In this document: positions 32,835 to 41,892 of the stretch, piece after piece
Numbering within the stretch: the stretch's first letter is position 1
Layout of the letters: each line of letters starts with the position of its first letter
Source: Aurelia coerulea
Taxonomy: Eukaryota; Cnidaria; Scyphozoa; Semaeostomeae; Ulmaridae
Length of the DNA stretch: 64,000 bases
Assembly: GCA_039566865.1 (NCBI GenBank)
Contig: CM076949.1
Span: 13,617,501 to 13,681,500, forward strand
Direction of reading: 5' to 3'
The notes under the pieces: model-generated
What the model saw: only the letters and a program-made list of their open reading frames with translations
Told to the model about the DNA's origin: nothing
Databases searched by the model: none
Made by a program: the position numbers and the translations under genes

Positions 32835-34444
32835 CTTTTCGTGTGCTGCGAGAAGAAAATTCCCAAGGGTGCGGAACTGCTCCTCGAAGTTGTGCTGTAG
32901 GCTAAAGTCTGGGTCATGTAACATCTTGTCTTTTACAGTAAAGAGGAACTTGTCGCCCCAAGCTTGAATGTGAGCCATCTTCAAGTGATTAACTCTGGCC
33001 TGCTCCAGTGCCAGCATGAACTCGAAAAACTTATCTGTCACATGAAGGAGACCGTTACAACTGTATTGCCTTTTCTCCACGTACGTTAAGGTTTCACTGT
33101 ATTTTGTGGTTGCTTTGAGCTGATCATATCGTTCTACAATGTTCTCCTTCAACATTTTGATTTTTTTCATTGCATTGCCAACTTTGTTTCTCACTTCTTG
33201 CTGCTCGGACTGGAGATTTTCTGCTACATATTTCTTTGCCTGTTTCAGCAACTCCTGGGTGATATATCCAGCCAGATACCATAATTTTGCTAAACCAGAA
33301 TCGTCCATCTCTTTCACCTCGAAACTTTCGGTTGCTTCGGCAACAATCTTCGATCTAACAGCGTTGGCTATGGCCGCTAAGATGCAGTTATAAATCTTGA
33401 TAGCCAAATCTGAGGAAAACCCGATTTCTTCTTCCTCAAGAGCTGCTTTCTGTTCGTCAACTGAAAGGACAATCATCAACAGATATCGCACATTATCATC
33501 TCTCGTTACAAACCAAACTTTCTCGACTACATCTTTCAGAAATGCAGTGGTTAAGGTCGTATCGGAAATATTTTCGCTGATGTGATGTTTCATCCACATA
33601 AAAATTGTTTTCCACAAAATTTTAACAAACAGGACTGTTTTTGGCAAGACAGTCAGCGCTTCGTCAATTACACGGTTCTTGTTCTGGGACACTTGAGAGA
33701 AGCAAAGAATTGAATTATCCTTCATTTCTGTAAGAAATTCGACGTAATTAAAGTCCAAGGGAGGCTGATCCAAAGCATGATCCAATTCCTCTAAACCTTC
33801 AAGAACAATTTCTAAATGCATGACTTTATCTTCCTCTTCTACTGGCACGTTCTCTTTGACAAACTCTTCAGTTGCATCAATGAACCAAGGCTCATCACCC
33901 ATCGAATCGTCACCGAATTTTTCCAGGCTGAGGGTATTCTCGGTGCACGTAGAATAAGGCGGCATTTTGCTACGACAGCAAGATAAATCATCGATGAAAT
34001 TTTTAAAACACAATTTTGACACCTCCTTTATCTCGTCTGCTCTAGATTTGACATGATGTTTCGAGAATCCCGTTATCTGAACATCCTTGTAGCTTTTTAC
34101 TCTAGATGCAGCTACGTACAGCATTCCTCCAGTGAATTCAGACTCAGAGTGGATGACAACTTTTGGTAGCTGTGAACCTTGCGACTTGTGGACTGTGCAA
34201 GCCCAATTCAATTTCAGAGGTATTTGCTCTCGAGATCCTTTTACAACTCCGTTGAGGTCGACATTATTCCACCGTCTTTTCTTCACAGTATACTTAGTAC
34301 CCCCAACGTCAATTTCTGCCATATCATCATCCACCTTGGAGGAAAACTTACATTCCGTGCCATTGTGAAGTCTGCTGTCAATATTTGCCAGGCAAATCAT
34401 TGGTGCGTTAAGCTTCGTGGTCAACTTTTTTGGGACAATCTCTT
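32835..34444 (-). pseudogene. Pif1-like helicase: C-terminal helicase motifs and 400-residue extension
   Basis: The frame carries TTKLNAPMICLANIDSRLHN, then PLKLNWACTVHKSQGSQLPK (motif V-like Q-G-S region, near 34190-34250) and GGMLYVAASRVKSYKDVQI (motif VI-like A-A-S-R), as in Pif1/RecD-type superfamily 1 helicases. About 400 residues follow that are not part of the standard helicase, including an acidic segment (PVEEEDKVMHLEIVLEGLEE), a long helical part and LAKLWYLAGYITQELLKQAK near 33270. The unit ends at a splice donor at 32835. A frame break separates it from the Walker B part at about 34425-34480. Confidence 0.75.
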
Positions 34445-35101
34445 ACGCTCGGGACAAAACACCAACGTCAGTGCCAATGAACGTAAACGGTTGTCCGTCA
34501 AATAAATGCAATTTGCAGGCATTAAAATAATCGGCCTCCATCCGTGTAAGGCATATGTCCACGATATTCCCTGTCTTATCGATTTCCAACTCATTTGATA
34601 GCACTTCAGTGAGATGAATTTTTCACTCTCTTCTGAACAGTAACCCTCCCTCAAATCGTCAAGAACTTTTCGGAATGAAGCATCGTTTACATCCTTAGAG
34701 TCTTGTCTATACATGACGTCCAACTCGATCGAATGGCTCAACAAGTTATAAAACAAAGGAGATCGATACATTTTCAGATTCTCGTTGTCGACATAGATGT
34801 TATTCGGAACGGGAGCAAATTGAAGCCAGTCTCCTATCAAAATGAATTGAATCCCTCCAAAGGCTAAGTTATTGCGTCTGACTCTCGAGCAGATACGGTG
34901 GATCAATTCCAGATCGCGAGAACTGTTCATACTAAACTCATCCCATAAAACTGCGTCAAGATTTACTTTTCTTTCGGAGCACTTATTGAGTCCCTCCTCG
35001 ACAATTTTATCAAAGGGACCATTTGTGATGCCAATACAGAAAAACGAATTTAACACTACTGCATTAGACAATGGGCAATTCTTCCTTTGAATATACTTCA
35101 C
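34421..35101 (-). pseudogene. Pif1-like helicase: Walker B and motif III part
   Basis: The open frame contains LDAVLWDEFSMNSSRDLELI (Walker B, D-E) and FGGIQFILIGDWLQFAPVPN (motif III G-D-x-x-Q), followed by a MYRQ...FRKVLDDLREG stretch as in Pif1 proteins. It begins with a degenerate version of the segment that normally reads S-T-x-H-S-F-F (NSFFCIG here). It is shifted relative to the pieces on both sides, so the gene is broken. Confidence 0.75.
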
Positions 35102-35273
35102 AAGAGATGCCGGTCGAACAAACCAATTGAAATTTTTTCCCCACAGAGAGGAATGACCGCATGATTTCCTTTGTTATGAAAGACTTCCCAGTGCCAGCCT
35201 TTCGAGTTATGAGAAAATTGTGTCCTTGCAAGGCTTTGTGTATACATAGTAGCTGCTTCTGAGATAGCTGAAT
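35098..35273 (-). pseudogene. Pif1-like helicase: Walker A part
   Basis: 58 open codons between stops read LSQKQLLCIHKALQGHNFLI then TRKAGTGKSFITKEIMRSF. The Walker A core is A-G-T-G-K-S, normally G-G-A-G-T-G-K-S in Pif1, so one glycine is replaced (RKAGTGKS). The upstream stop coincides with a candidate acceptor (CCTATTACTATAG|ATT), so the piece could be an exon start. Confidence 0.7.
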
Positions 35274-35289
35274 CTATAGTAATAGGGAT

Positions 35290-35948
35290 GTTAGCTGAAA
35301 TTATATATGAGTTCAAATACAAAGAATTGTGGAGGAAAAATTTGGATTCTGCCAGTGGAAGATTTAGGGAGCAAGTGGGGGCAACTGCTCCCTTCAGGAT
35401 GAAAAATCAGCTTGGCGCCCCTCTTTTGGCGAGAAAAGCGCCCCCAAGCGCTCCTCATCCTGAATCTAACGCACAATTTCCTAACTATTTTGATTTAAAC
35501 ATGGTGGAAACTTATAAATCAAGGCATTATTTGGTAGGAAATCAAAGAATTTTCTTTAAAAAGCTTCCACAAATTTTTGCGCGCTTTGGCGCCCTCTTTG
35601 CAAGTTGTGACATAGCACCATTATTTTCAAAATTTATGAAGGGGCTTGAGCCCCCCCCCCCCCCCCCCCCCCCCCTGCTTCCTACGGGCCTGGCTGGAAA
35701 AGAGGAGTGCTGTTTCTGTTGTCAGTGAATTTGCATTTTCCTCAACAGAAAGAATCTATCACTGAGTTCCTTCTTCTTAACTATCCTTTCAATTCAAAAA
35801 GGTGGATATCTGCCATTATATTTGGTTTAGATCTTCAGTTTTCAAGTCATGATTTTCTTTCTTGTTGTAATGGAAATAAGATGGATATTTAGAGATATTT
35901 ATCAAATTTAGAGATCTAAGTCAAAATTGGAAACAAGACTTTACCTAA
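35290..35948. other. Non-coding, with G/C-run repeat and a 25-base C run
   Basis: Contains a dispersed repeat with the GGGGCTTGAGCCCCC end also seen near 5310, and a C run at 35651-35675. The plus-strand ORF at 35288-35728 reads through this repeat and is not a gene. Confidence 0.5.
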
Positions 35949-36295
35949 AATAGGCTAGTTTCGAAAGATCCACTGCCAAATCTATTGTGAGGCGGTTGCC
36001 CCCAATGATGAAACTGGTCACTTTGTTGAATAAAAGCAATGAGTCCTTATTTTGAAGTAGATTCCACCCACAATGATTAGCATTAACTGTGAGAAAATCT
36101 GGAATGTCTTTGAATTTCTGAATTTTCAAATGTTGATAAATTCTAATCCTTCTTGGGCATGCATCACCAGCATTATTACATTTGATTAACTTCCTCTTTG
36201 TGACAACTTTACCCTTAAATAATTCTGGTATCAAAATTTCTACTGCCTCTGGTTGTAACTCAATGTCTATACTTTCCTTTTCAATTTCAAAGCAT
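35949..36295 (-). pseudogene. Possible upstream exon of the Pif1-like gene
   Basis: The open frame reads FEIEKESIDIELQPEAVEIL, then a KRKLIKCNN...CPRRIRIYQHLK segment and DIPDFLTVNANHCGWNLL, and ends at a good donor, TTTTAG|GTAAAG. No known domain. Its phase does not match the Walker A piece directly, so joining the two requires another exon or a later mutation. Support is the open frame, the donor and the shared strand. Confidence 0.35.
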
Positions 36296-38116
36296 GTGAG
36301 GATTTAATCAAAGGATGTTTCTCTTCCATGTTGCACTGAAATATTTCTAAGGATCCTGTTAAGTATGAATGAAGACAATTTGAGATTCCAAAAAAAAACC
36401 TAATGAGCAAAGGATGTGGAAAAGAGAAAGAATGGGGGATATGAAATGCATGAAGAATATTCATAGAATGCAACATGTTGAGAGTGTTGATTTGGAAAGG
36501 TGGCCTATCGTTATTCATCTGGGGAATATATTGTTTCCATTGTCTACTTTGTTAGGTGTGACCAAGCTAATCTTATGGATTGTATAGATTTGGTTCATTA
36601 TTTTGGGTCATGAAGGCTGCCTGGGAAAATGCTGGGACTGTTTATTCAGTTTTTTAGAGTTGGAAATGCTAGAATTATGTTTCTTCGGAATTCAGAATTG
36701 TGGCAAAAAATTATGTCCCAGTGCCTTCTCAATCAAGTCTTTGGCAGGGATGGTCATTTTGAGAAAAATTTCTCCCAGGGTCTACAGGGGTGAAATGGGC
36801 AAGGCAAAAAGTGTGAGTAAGTTTGGTAAAGAATATCGATTGACCCATTGTCTCTATCCACAACAGTATGAAGCACCCTCCTTGCTGCTATGAATTTCGA
36901 TTTTCAATTTCAAAATTTACCTTTTTCCTGTGGTCGACATTAATTTACTAAGTTACCCATTTTACACAGGAAAAGGCAGGAAATAATGACAATTGTCTCA
37001 TCTCCAACCCACCCCAACCGCCAAAATAACCCCCAAGTTTTGCAGTATTACAGTAATCCCACCATATCCCAAAAAGCACTCAAAATGCGCAAGCGAGCAG
37101 CCCTGCTTTGTAGAAAGTTTGTGAAGATTGGGGCAGGGGCAATCAAGCCCCAGCCCCCAAATTAAAATAGTTGTACTCACCATTTTTTAAAAACGAGGCT
37201 GGATTTTGTTTGCGTCGTTGTCATATTTAGCCTCCCTCCATTTTCAGGTTTGGTCTAGGCTGGCCTTCGTACACGCGAGCCTTGCATTTCGTGCTTTTCC
37301 ATTTTCCCGCCAGATTCGCAAAAATAGGTGACCCCCTGGTTTACACTGGTTTCCACGGTGATGAACTAGTTCCCAGCACCTACGCTGCGGTGCCCCGGCT
37401 ATTGTTTAGGGTGAGACGCTGCGCTGGAGTGGCCCGGCCATTTTCCTCCATCATCAGGGGAATCGTAGCGGCCAGCCAATTTTGGTTTCGTGTCGAACAC
37501 ATAAAGGGCGATTGTCTATTTGAAAACGATGGCTACACAAAGGAATAGTGTGCGAACATTTTGAGACCAACTGCCGGGCGGTTACTGGCCGACGAGCTGA
37601 ATTGGGGCATGATAAAGACCCTGGAGCCTGAAGTGGCCTACGAGAACCTGCAAACCGTTAAGTTCTTTTCTCTTCTCTCGCTTCTTTCTCCTCCCCTCTC
37701 CAGAGACTGGGTCCTAGTTATTGAGGTGGCGGTTTATTTCGAGATAGGCCTAACGGTGGAGTGGACACACAGACGGATTGCAGGAGAAACAACAAGAAAA
37801 ATGAAGCACGAAAGGTATATTTTATCGCATTATTTTCATTCTATACAATTATATTCACTATTCCCCATCACCTGTGGTTCTTCTTTGCAGTTTTGCTTAA
37901 AAATATGAATTTAGTGGTAGTATCAGCGTTTTTTACCCTTATCAACCACATAGCAACCAATGTTTTGGCTAAAACATCGAAAGTTGTTGCCAGATTTTCG
38001 CTCATAAAGGTCTTGGCTTCCACCTATCTAGGTCCTTATTCCTCAATTTACAATAGCCTCACGTATGTGTGTAGTTTGTTGTTTCATTTGATCTCGCCAT
38101 CTCTCGAACTACGAAG
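36296..38116. other. No confirmed gene; GC-richer patch with a possible exon
   Basis: 37210-37700 is richer in GC than its surroundings. The plus frame 37561-37817 (ADELNWGMIKTLEPEV ... WTHRRIAGETTRKMKHER) ends at a donor-like GAAAG|GTATAT and precedes the Mutator-like relic, so it may be a leader exon of that element. I find no known domain and no start context. Confidence 0.3.
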
Positions 38117-39216
38117 TTGTTTCACTGTTTACACAACACGAAGAATATTCGATATGGGTTCCAAGAAGCCCGGAAATCATCTCCCAAATTAGCCTTCAAG
38201 AAGAGAAAGCTCTATGGAAACAAATTCACGAAGGAAAAGACCACTTATAAGGACCAAGAGACCACCGTCACTGCTGAAGCAACAAGGCCCAAAATGTTAG
38301 GCCCAATGTCAATGAATGCATTGAATTGCCTTGACAGCTGGGGAAATATAGAATCGACGACCCCTTGGAGGCAAAAGCTGACCATTGAAGATGCAGAGCC
38401 TAATGACACCAATGAAGATGAAAGTGATTACTCCCTATTGGTAAACGTTGGCTTTCTCTTAGGTTAGGAATTCTCAGCAGAAATACCCTTTAACTAACTG
38501 CACTGCAAAAATTGAGATAACCAAATGTTCTGTCCTCTTGAATGGGCTTTGCAAATAAACTAAAATTCTGCTGTATCTACTGTTTGTACTTCATGCTCCT
38601 GGGTGAACAGTGGTATTTGTCTGTAGACTGTGCAAGAAAAGAGGGAGATGGAAGCAATTTTTAGAAGTAAATGTGCATGGTAACTGCATTTAGCGAAATA
38701 TGTAAAGGACACAATGGTGTTGAAAATTTGTTCATTGCATTGCCCAACTGGTCCAGACTCGTGGTGCAAATGGAGGCAAGATTAAAGCCTCATCAGTGGA
38801 TTCATGGTCTCTTTTGGCCAATCTTCGAAGATTCAAACAATTGCAAATTCCTTGAAAAGTGTCTCTATTCCAAGGCAAAACTGCAATAAGGCGCCGCTGA
38901 ATAACATTATTTGGACAAAATGTCCAAAAAATATATTTGTGCAAAGAAATGTGTTGGAAATTGGTGTAAATTCAGCAACCACAGAGTTTAATAATGGTCC
39001 AAAGGGAATTTATGAGGTGCTTTCACACTTCAATGTCAGACCTGGTTACTTGACCAGAAAAAGTCAGCAGAAAAATTGTTGAAGAGCGGTGAGGGCAACT
39101 GAAAAGAGACAGTCTGAAATGAAAAAAGAAAGAGAAAGTCAGCCAAGGAGCATAAAAAAGGTTTCATAGACGAAGAGAAGGAGAAAGAAGGTGGAGATTC
39201 ATGTGTAGCTAGTTGA
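38117..39216 (+). pseudogene. Mutator-like transposase relic, internally deleted
   Basis: The N-terminal mark KLAFKKRKLYGNKFTKE lies at about 38190-38240 and matches the K-K-R-x-x-x-G-N-x-F-T start of Mutator-like transposases found in many invertebrate genomes. From about 38750 the C-terminal region appears: GPDSWCKWRQD, then NNIIWTKCPKNIFVQ, and FNNGPKGIYEVLSHFNVRPG, ending in a lysine/glutamate-rich tail with GFIDEEKEKEGGDS before TGA at 39214. The catalytic core between these (several hundred codons in family members) is missing, and there are frameshifts and stops. Confidence 0.7.
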
Positions 39217-39785
39217 CAATAGAGGTTTCAAGCAAGGCAAAACTTTAAATGGCATTTTCCGGAAAACCTGTTTTCACACAATATTGATTTTTTTATGTCA
39301 GATATTTCTGAAACCCCTCAATGAAATACTGTGAAACTTTCCAGATAGACTTTCCAGATAGCATCAGCAACTCCTCCTTGTAGGACAAGACCATTATTTT
39401 TCTCTTTGGAATTATCTGGCACTTAATATTCAAAATTATGCAGATGATGCAATCCGTAAGAAAGTTACGAAAAAGAAAAATCAGTCATAAATCTAACAAA
39501 TGTTGAGATAATCTAATATGAATGGTCTTGTCTCTAGAAAACAACCTCTCCAACATATTTGCCAAGTTTCATAGAGTTTGACTGACTAATTACCACAATA
39601 TATGACATGAAAATGTTGGTATTTTTTGCCTTTAATTGTGCAAATTACTTCATAATTATGCAAATTTATGCAAATTTTTTGTCAAAATCTTCGTCGCCAA
39701 ATTTTTGCTAGCATAATGTCAAAACTGTAGGTCCATACCATCTTTAATAAAAGAGTTAGCTTATTTGTAGTGTAACTACCTTAAT
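39217..39785. other. No gene; AT-rich repeat-like sequence
   Basis: Contains an octamer-like series TAATTATGCAAATTTATGCAAA near 39650-39680. I see no coding potential and no clear ends. Confidence 0.35.
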
Positions 39786-39901
39786 ACAATAAGTCATAAA
39801 AGGTTTAAAATAGGGGTATAGCCAAAGGCGGCAACAGGAAGAACAAAGAAAGCGCAGATTAAAGAGCTGCTAAAGTCGGCGGCGGTGTCTGTCTCACGGA
39901 A
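39786..39901. repeat. Terminal repeat of the Penelope-like element, distal copy
   Basis: About 116 bp in direct orientation to 41614-41727 (ACAATAAGTCATAAAAGG ... GGCGGCGGTGTC[TC]GTCTC). Similarity stops at the TA-rich run at 39902. Penelope-like elements often carry such pseudo-LTR repeats. Confidence 0.7.
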
Positions 39902-39915
39902 TATATATATTATAT

Positions 39916-40078
39916 AAATTTGATACTAAAATTTTCGACGAATGGAGAAAAATGGAAAAATTGAGGTGAGACCGAGATTTGAACTCGGGGGCCTTCTGCT
40001 TTCACCCGAGTTCAAATCTCGGTCTCACCTCAATTTTTCCATTTTTCTCCATTCGTCGAAAATTTTAGTATCAAATTT
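39916..40078. repeat. Perfect inverted repeat: 74-bp arms, 15-nt loop
   Basis: 39916-39989 is the exact reverse complement of 40005-40078, with loop GGCCTTCTGCTTTCA between. The right arm contains CCGAGTTCAAATCTCGG, which has the shape of a tRNA T-arm (5-bp stem, TTCAAAT loop) and a B-box-like core. TA-rich DNA flanks it on both sides. It would fold into a very stable hairpin in DNA or RNA. Confidence 0.95.
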
Positions 40079-40178
40079 ATCGTTAAAATGTGCAAGTACC
40101 CAAACTATATTATATATAATATATTATATATTATATTATATATATTGCAAAGGAGAGGTACAAGCTAACAGAGAATCA

Positions 40179-40445
40179 ATGAAACAGAAGAATCAGAATG
40201 GAGAGAAAAGAAATCAAATTTCGTCTACCGCTTTGGATACCATCACAGAATCAAAAATTCGAGCAAACGAAAAGAACATACTAACTGAAATAAAAGAATT
40301 AGAGGATGCCTTCATGAAAGAGATGAGCCACATGATCTCAGCACAAGAAAATAATACTAAGTTTGATGATTCTAAGTTGGACAATATTGGAAAGAAAATT
40401 GATGAACAAAAAATGAAACTAAACGACCCGAAGTCAAATGATTAA
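40179..40445 (+). CDS. Possible short coiled-coil ORF, function unknown
   Basis: 89 codons from ATG at 40179. It is rich in Lys, Glu, Asn and Gln, with heptad-like spacing (ENNTKFDDSKLDNIGKKI). The longer upstream frame reads through TA repeats and the hairpin and is not credible. It may be the remains of an element-encoded N-terminal protein next to the hammerhead-like motif at 40742. I recognise no family. Confidence 0.25.
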   Translation: MKQKNQNGEKRNQISSTALDTITESKIRANEKNILTEIKELEDAFMKEMSHMISAQENNTKFDDSKLDNIGKKIDEQKMKLNDPKSND

Positions 40446-40741
40446 AACATCTGCAACAGTTACAACAGAAATTGTAATGTGAATATGAATGGAACCAACA
40501 TCAGCATTAAAAAGAATGTGAAAAGGGAAATAAAATCAAAGCTTCCCAGACCAATTGACAAAATTAAAATCAATCATGCTCGTTGTAAACTTAAGTTTGA
40601 TATTACTTAGATCAGCTGTAACATGAACAGATCAAACTGTATCAAATATAAACACTAGATTTAACTTTTTATAAATTATACGTCATATCAATAGAATGGT
40701 TTGTATAAGATAAACATTGCTGTGCGATTTGACCATAATGC

Positions 40742-40776
40742 CTGAAGAGTCTTCATTGATAAGACGAAACTAGTCG
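40742..40776 (+). ncRNA. Hammerhead ribozyme-like core (plus strand)
   Basis: CTGAAGA (CUGANGA core), stem II GTCTT/AAGAC with a 7-nt loop, GAAA, then ACTAGT (2-bp stem III with UA loop) and a GUC cleavage triplet ending at 40775. Stem I can form at least three pairs (ATGC upstream with GCA downstream). Very short stem III is known for the hammerheads of Penelope-like elements, which are thought to act as dimers. Self-cleavage is untested. Confidence 0.5.
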
Positions 40777-40831
40777 CAATTGAAACGAGTTTTCTTTGTT
40801 TAAGCCTTCTGATCAGTTTTAACATATATAT

Positions 40832-41416
40832 ACCGGGTGAGTAAAAAAAAACGTGGGGTGTTTGGCGCAGTGTGACGTTGCTTGTAGCCACCCGATCGTC
40901 ATGAAATAAATTTGTCCATGCAGCAAAAGGTCTAACTTAGATTATAAGCCTAACCTCATTAAAATCGGTCACTTGGTGCATTCGTTAAAACATATTTTCT
41001 TTGTAAGGCCTTGTATGGGAGTCTTGCAAACTGATGGAATCTTTAGCCAAGGCCCTTCAGCATTTTAGCCTTACCAAAGTTACAGATACACGTGGTATTA
41101 TCAGGAGAGAAAACACTATTTCCTAACTATTTCATTCTCCTCTGATAATACCATGTGTATCTGTAACTTTGGCAAGGCTAAAATGCTGAATGGCCTTGCT
41201 GGCTAAAGATTCCATCAGTTTGCAAGACTCCCATACAAGGCCTTACGAAGAAATTACGTTTTAACTAATGCACCAAGTGACCGATTTTAATGGGGTAAGG
41301 CTTATAATCTAAGTTAGACCTTTGCTGCACGGACACATTTATTTCACGACGGTCGGGTGGCTACAAGCGACGTCACAGTCCGCCAAACACCCCACGTTTT
41401 TTTTGACTCACCCGGT
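40832..41416. mobile_element. 585-bp fold-back (near-complete palindrome) element
   Basis: ACCGGGTGAGT...CGTGGGGTG at the left end is mirrored by CACCCCACG...ACTCACCCGGT at the right end, and the inversion continues through almost the whole element to a short central loop around 41105-41140 (arms about 275 bp). TATATATA lies on both sides, the likely target. The arms differ by scattered substitutions. No coding capacity. Confidence 0.9.
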
Positions 41417-41479
41417 ATATATATATATTCTCATAAGCTCATTCGCAATATGTAATAAAAAAGATATATGTAGTCAAGA

Positions 41480-41527
41480 AAAACACATTCTAGTAAACGT
41501 TTCGGCGCAAGCCTTCATCAGTAATAG
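41480..41527 (-). ncRNA. Hammerhead ribozyme-like core of the Penelope-like element
   Basis: On the minus strand, CTGATGA (41521-41515), stem II GGC/GCC with loop TTGC, GAAAC (41503-41499), then GTT. Stem I pairs CTATTA upstream with TACTAG downstream, five of six positions. It lies in the 3' region of the Penelope-like element in the sense direction. Hammerheads in such elements are established knowledge; activity of this copy is inference. Confidence 0.55.
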
Positions 41528-41613
41528 CTTTCCAAATTAGATGGAGCATACATATAAATCTTGAAATAACAATACAATATAAAAACAATAGCCTGAGCGG
41601 GATCCTGATTATT

Positions 41614-41727
41614 ACAATAAGTCATAAAAGGTGCAAATAGGGGTGTAGCCAAAGGCGGCAATGGGAAGATCAAAGAAAGCGCAGAGTAAAGAGCTGCTAA
41701 AGTCGGCGGCGGTGTCCGTCTCGCGGA
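41614..41727. repeat. Terminal repeat of the Penelope-like element, proximal copy
   Basis: Direct repeat of 39786-39901, located in the 3' UTR of the minus-strand Penelope ORF. About 90% identical by eye. Confidence 0.7.
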
Positions 41728-41892
41728 AGCTAGAAAGAAAAAAACGTGTGAACTAACAAAACAAGCAATAGAAAGATCCAAGAGCGGATTGGCAGAAAAG
41801 AGATCCCTAAAAAAACAGCGTGTGTCCCTAATGAAAAGCTGAGCGCAAAAATCAAAACAACCAAACAACCAAAGTGTAAACAAAACTCAAAT

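Noticed and set aside
31877..35273. Helitron or Polinton based on the Pif1-like helicase
   Set aside because: No Rep/HUH nuclease, no protein-primed polymerase, packaging ATPase or integrase is visible nearby, and no CTRR hairpin end was found.
35288..35728. 146-codon plus-strand ORF
   Set aside because: It runs through a dispersed repeat and the 25-C homopolymer (poly-Pro) and is antisense to helicase sequence.
37282..37548. 88-codon ORF in a GC-rich patch
   Set aside because: No family resemblance, no start context and no supporting splice sites; GC-rich sequence gives longer chance ORFs.
39960..40035. Functional tRNA gene in the perfect hairpin
   Set aside because: Only a T-arm-like piece is present; there is no D-arm or anticodon arm with A-box.
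39942..40178. 5' extension of the coiled-coil ORF through the hairpin
   Set aside because: The frame simply crosses the inverted repeat and TA microsatellite; translated sequence is low complexity.
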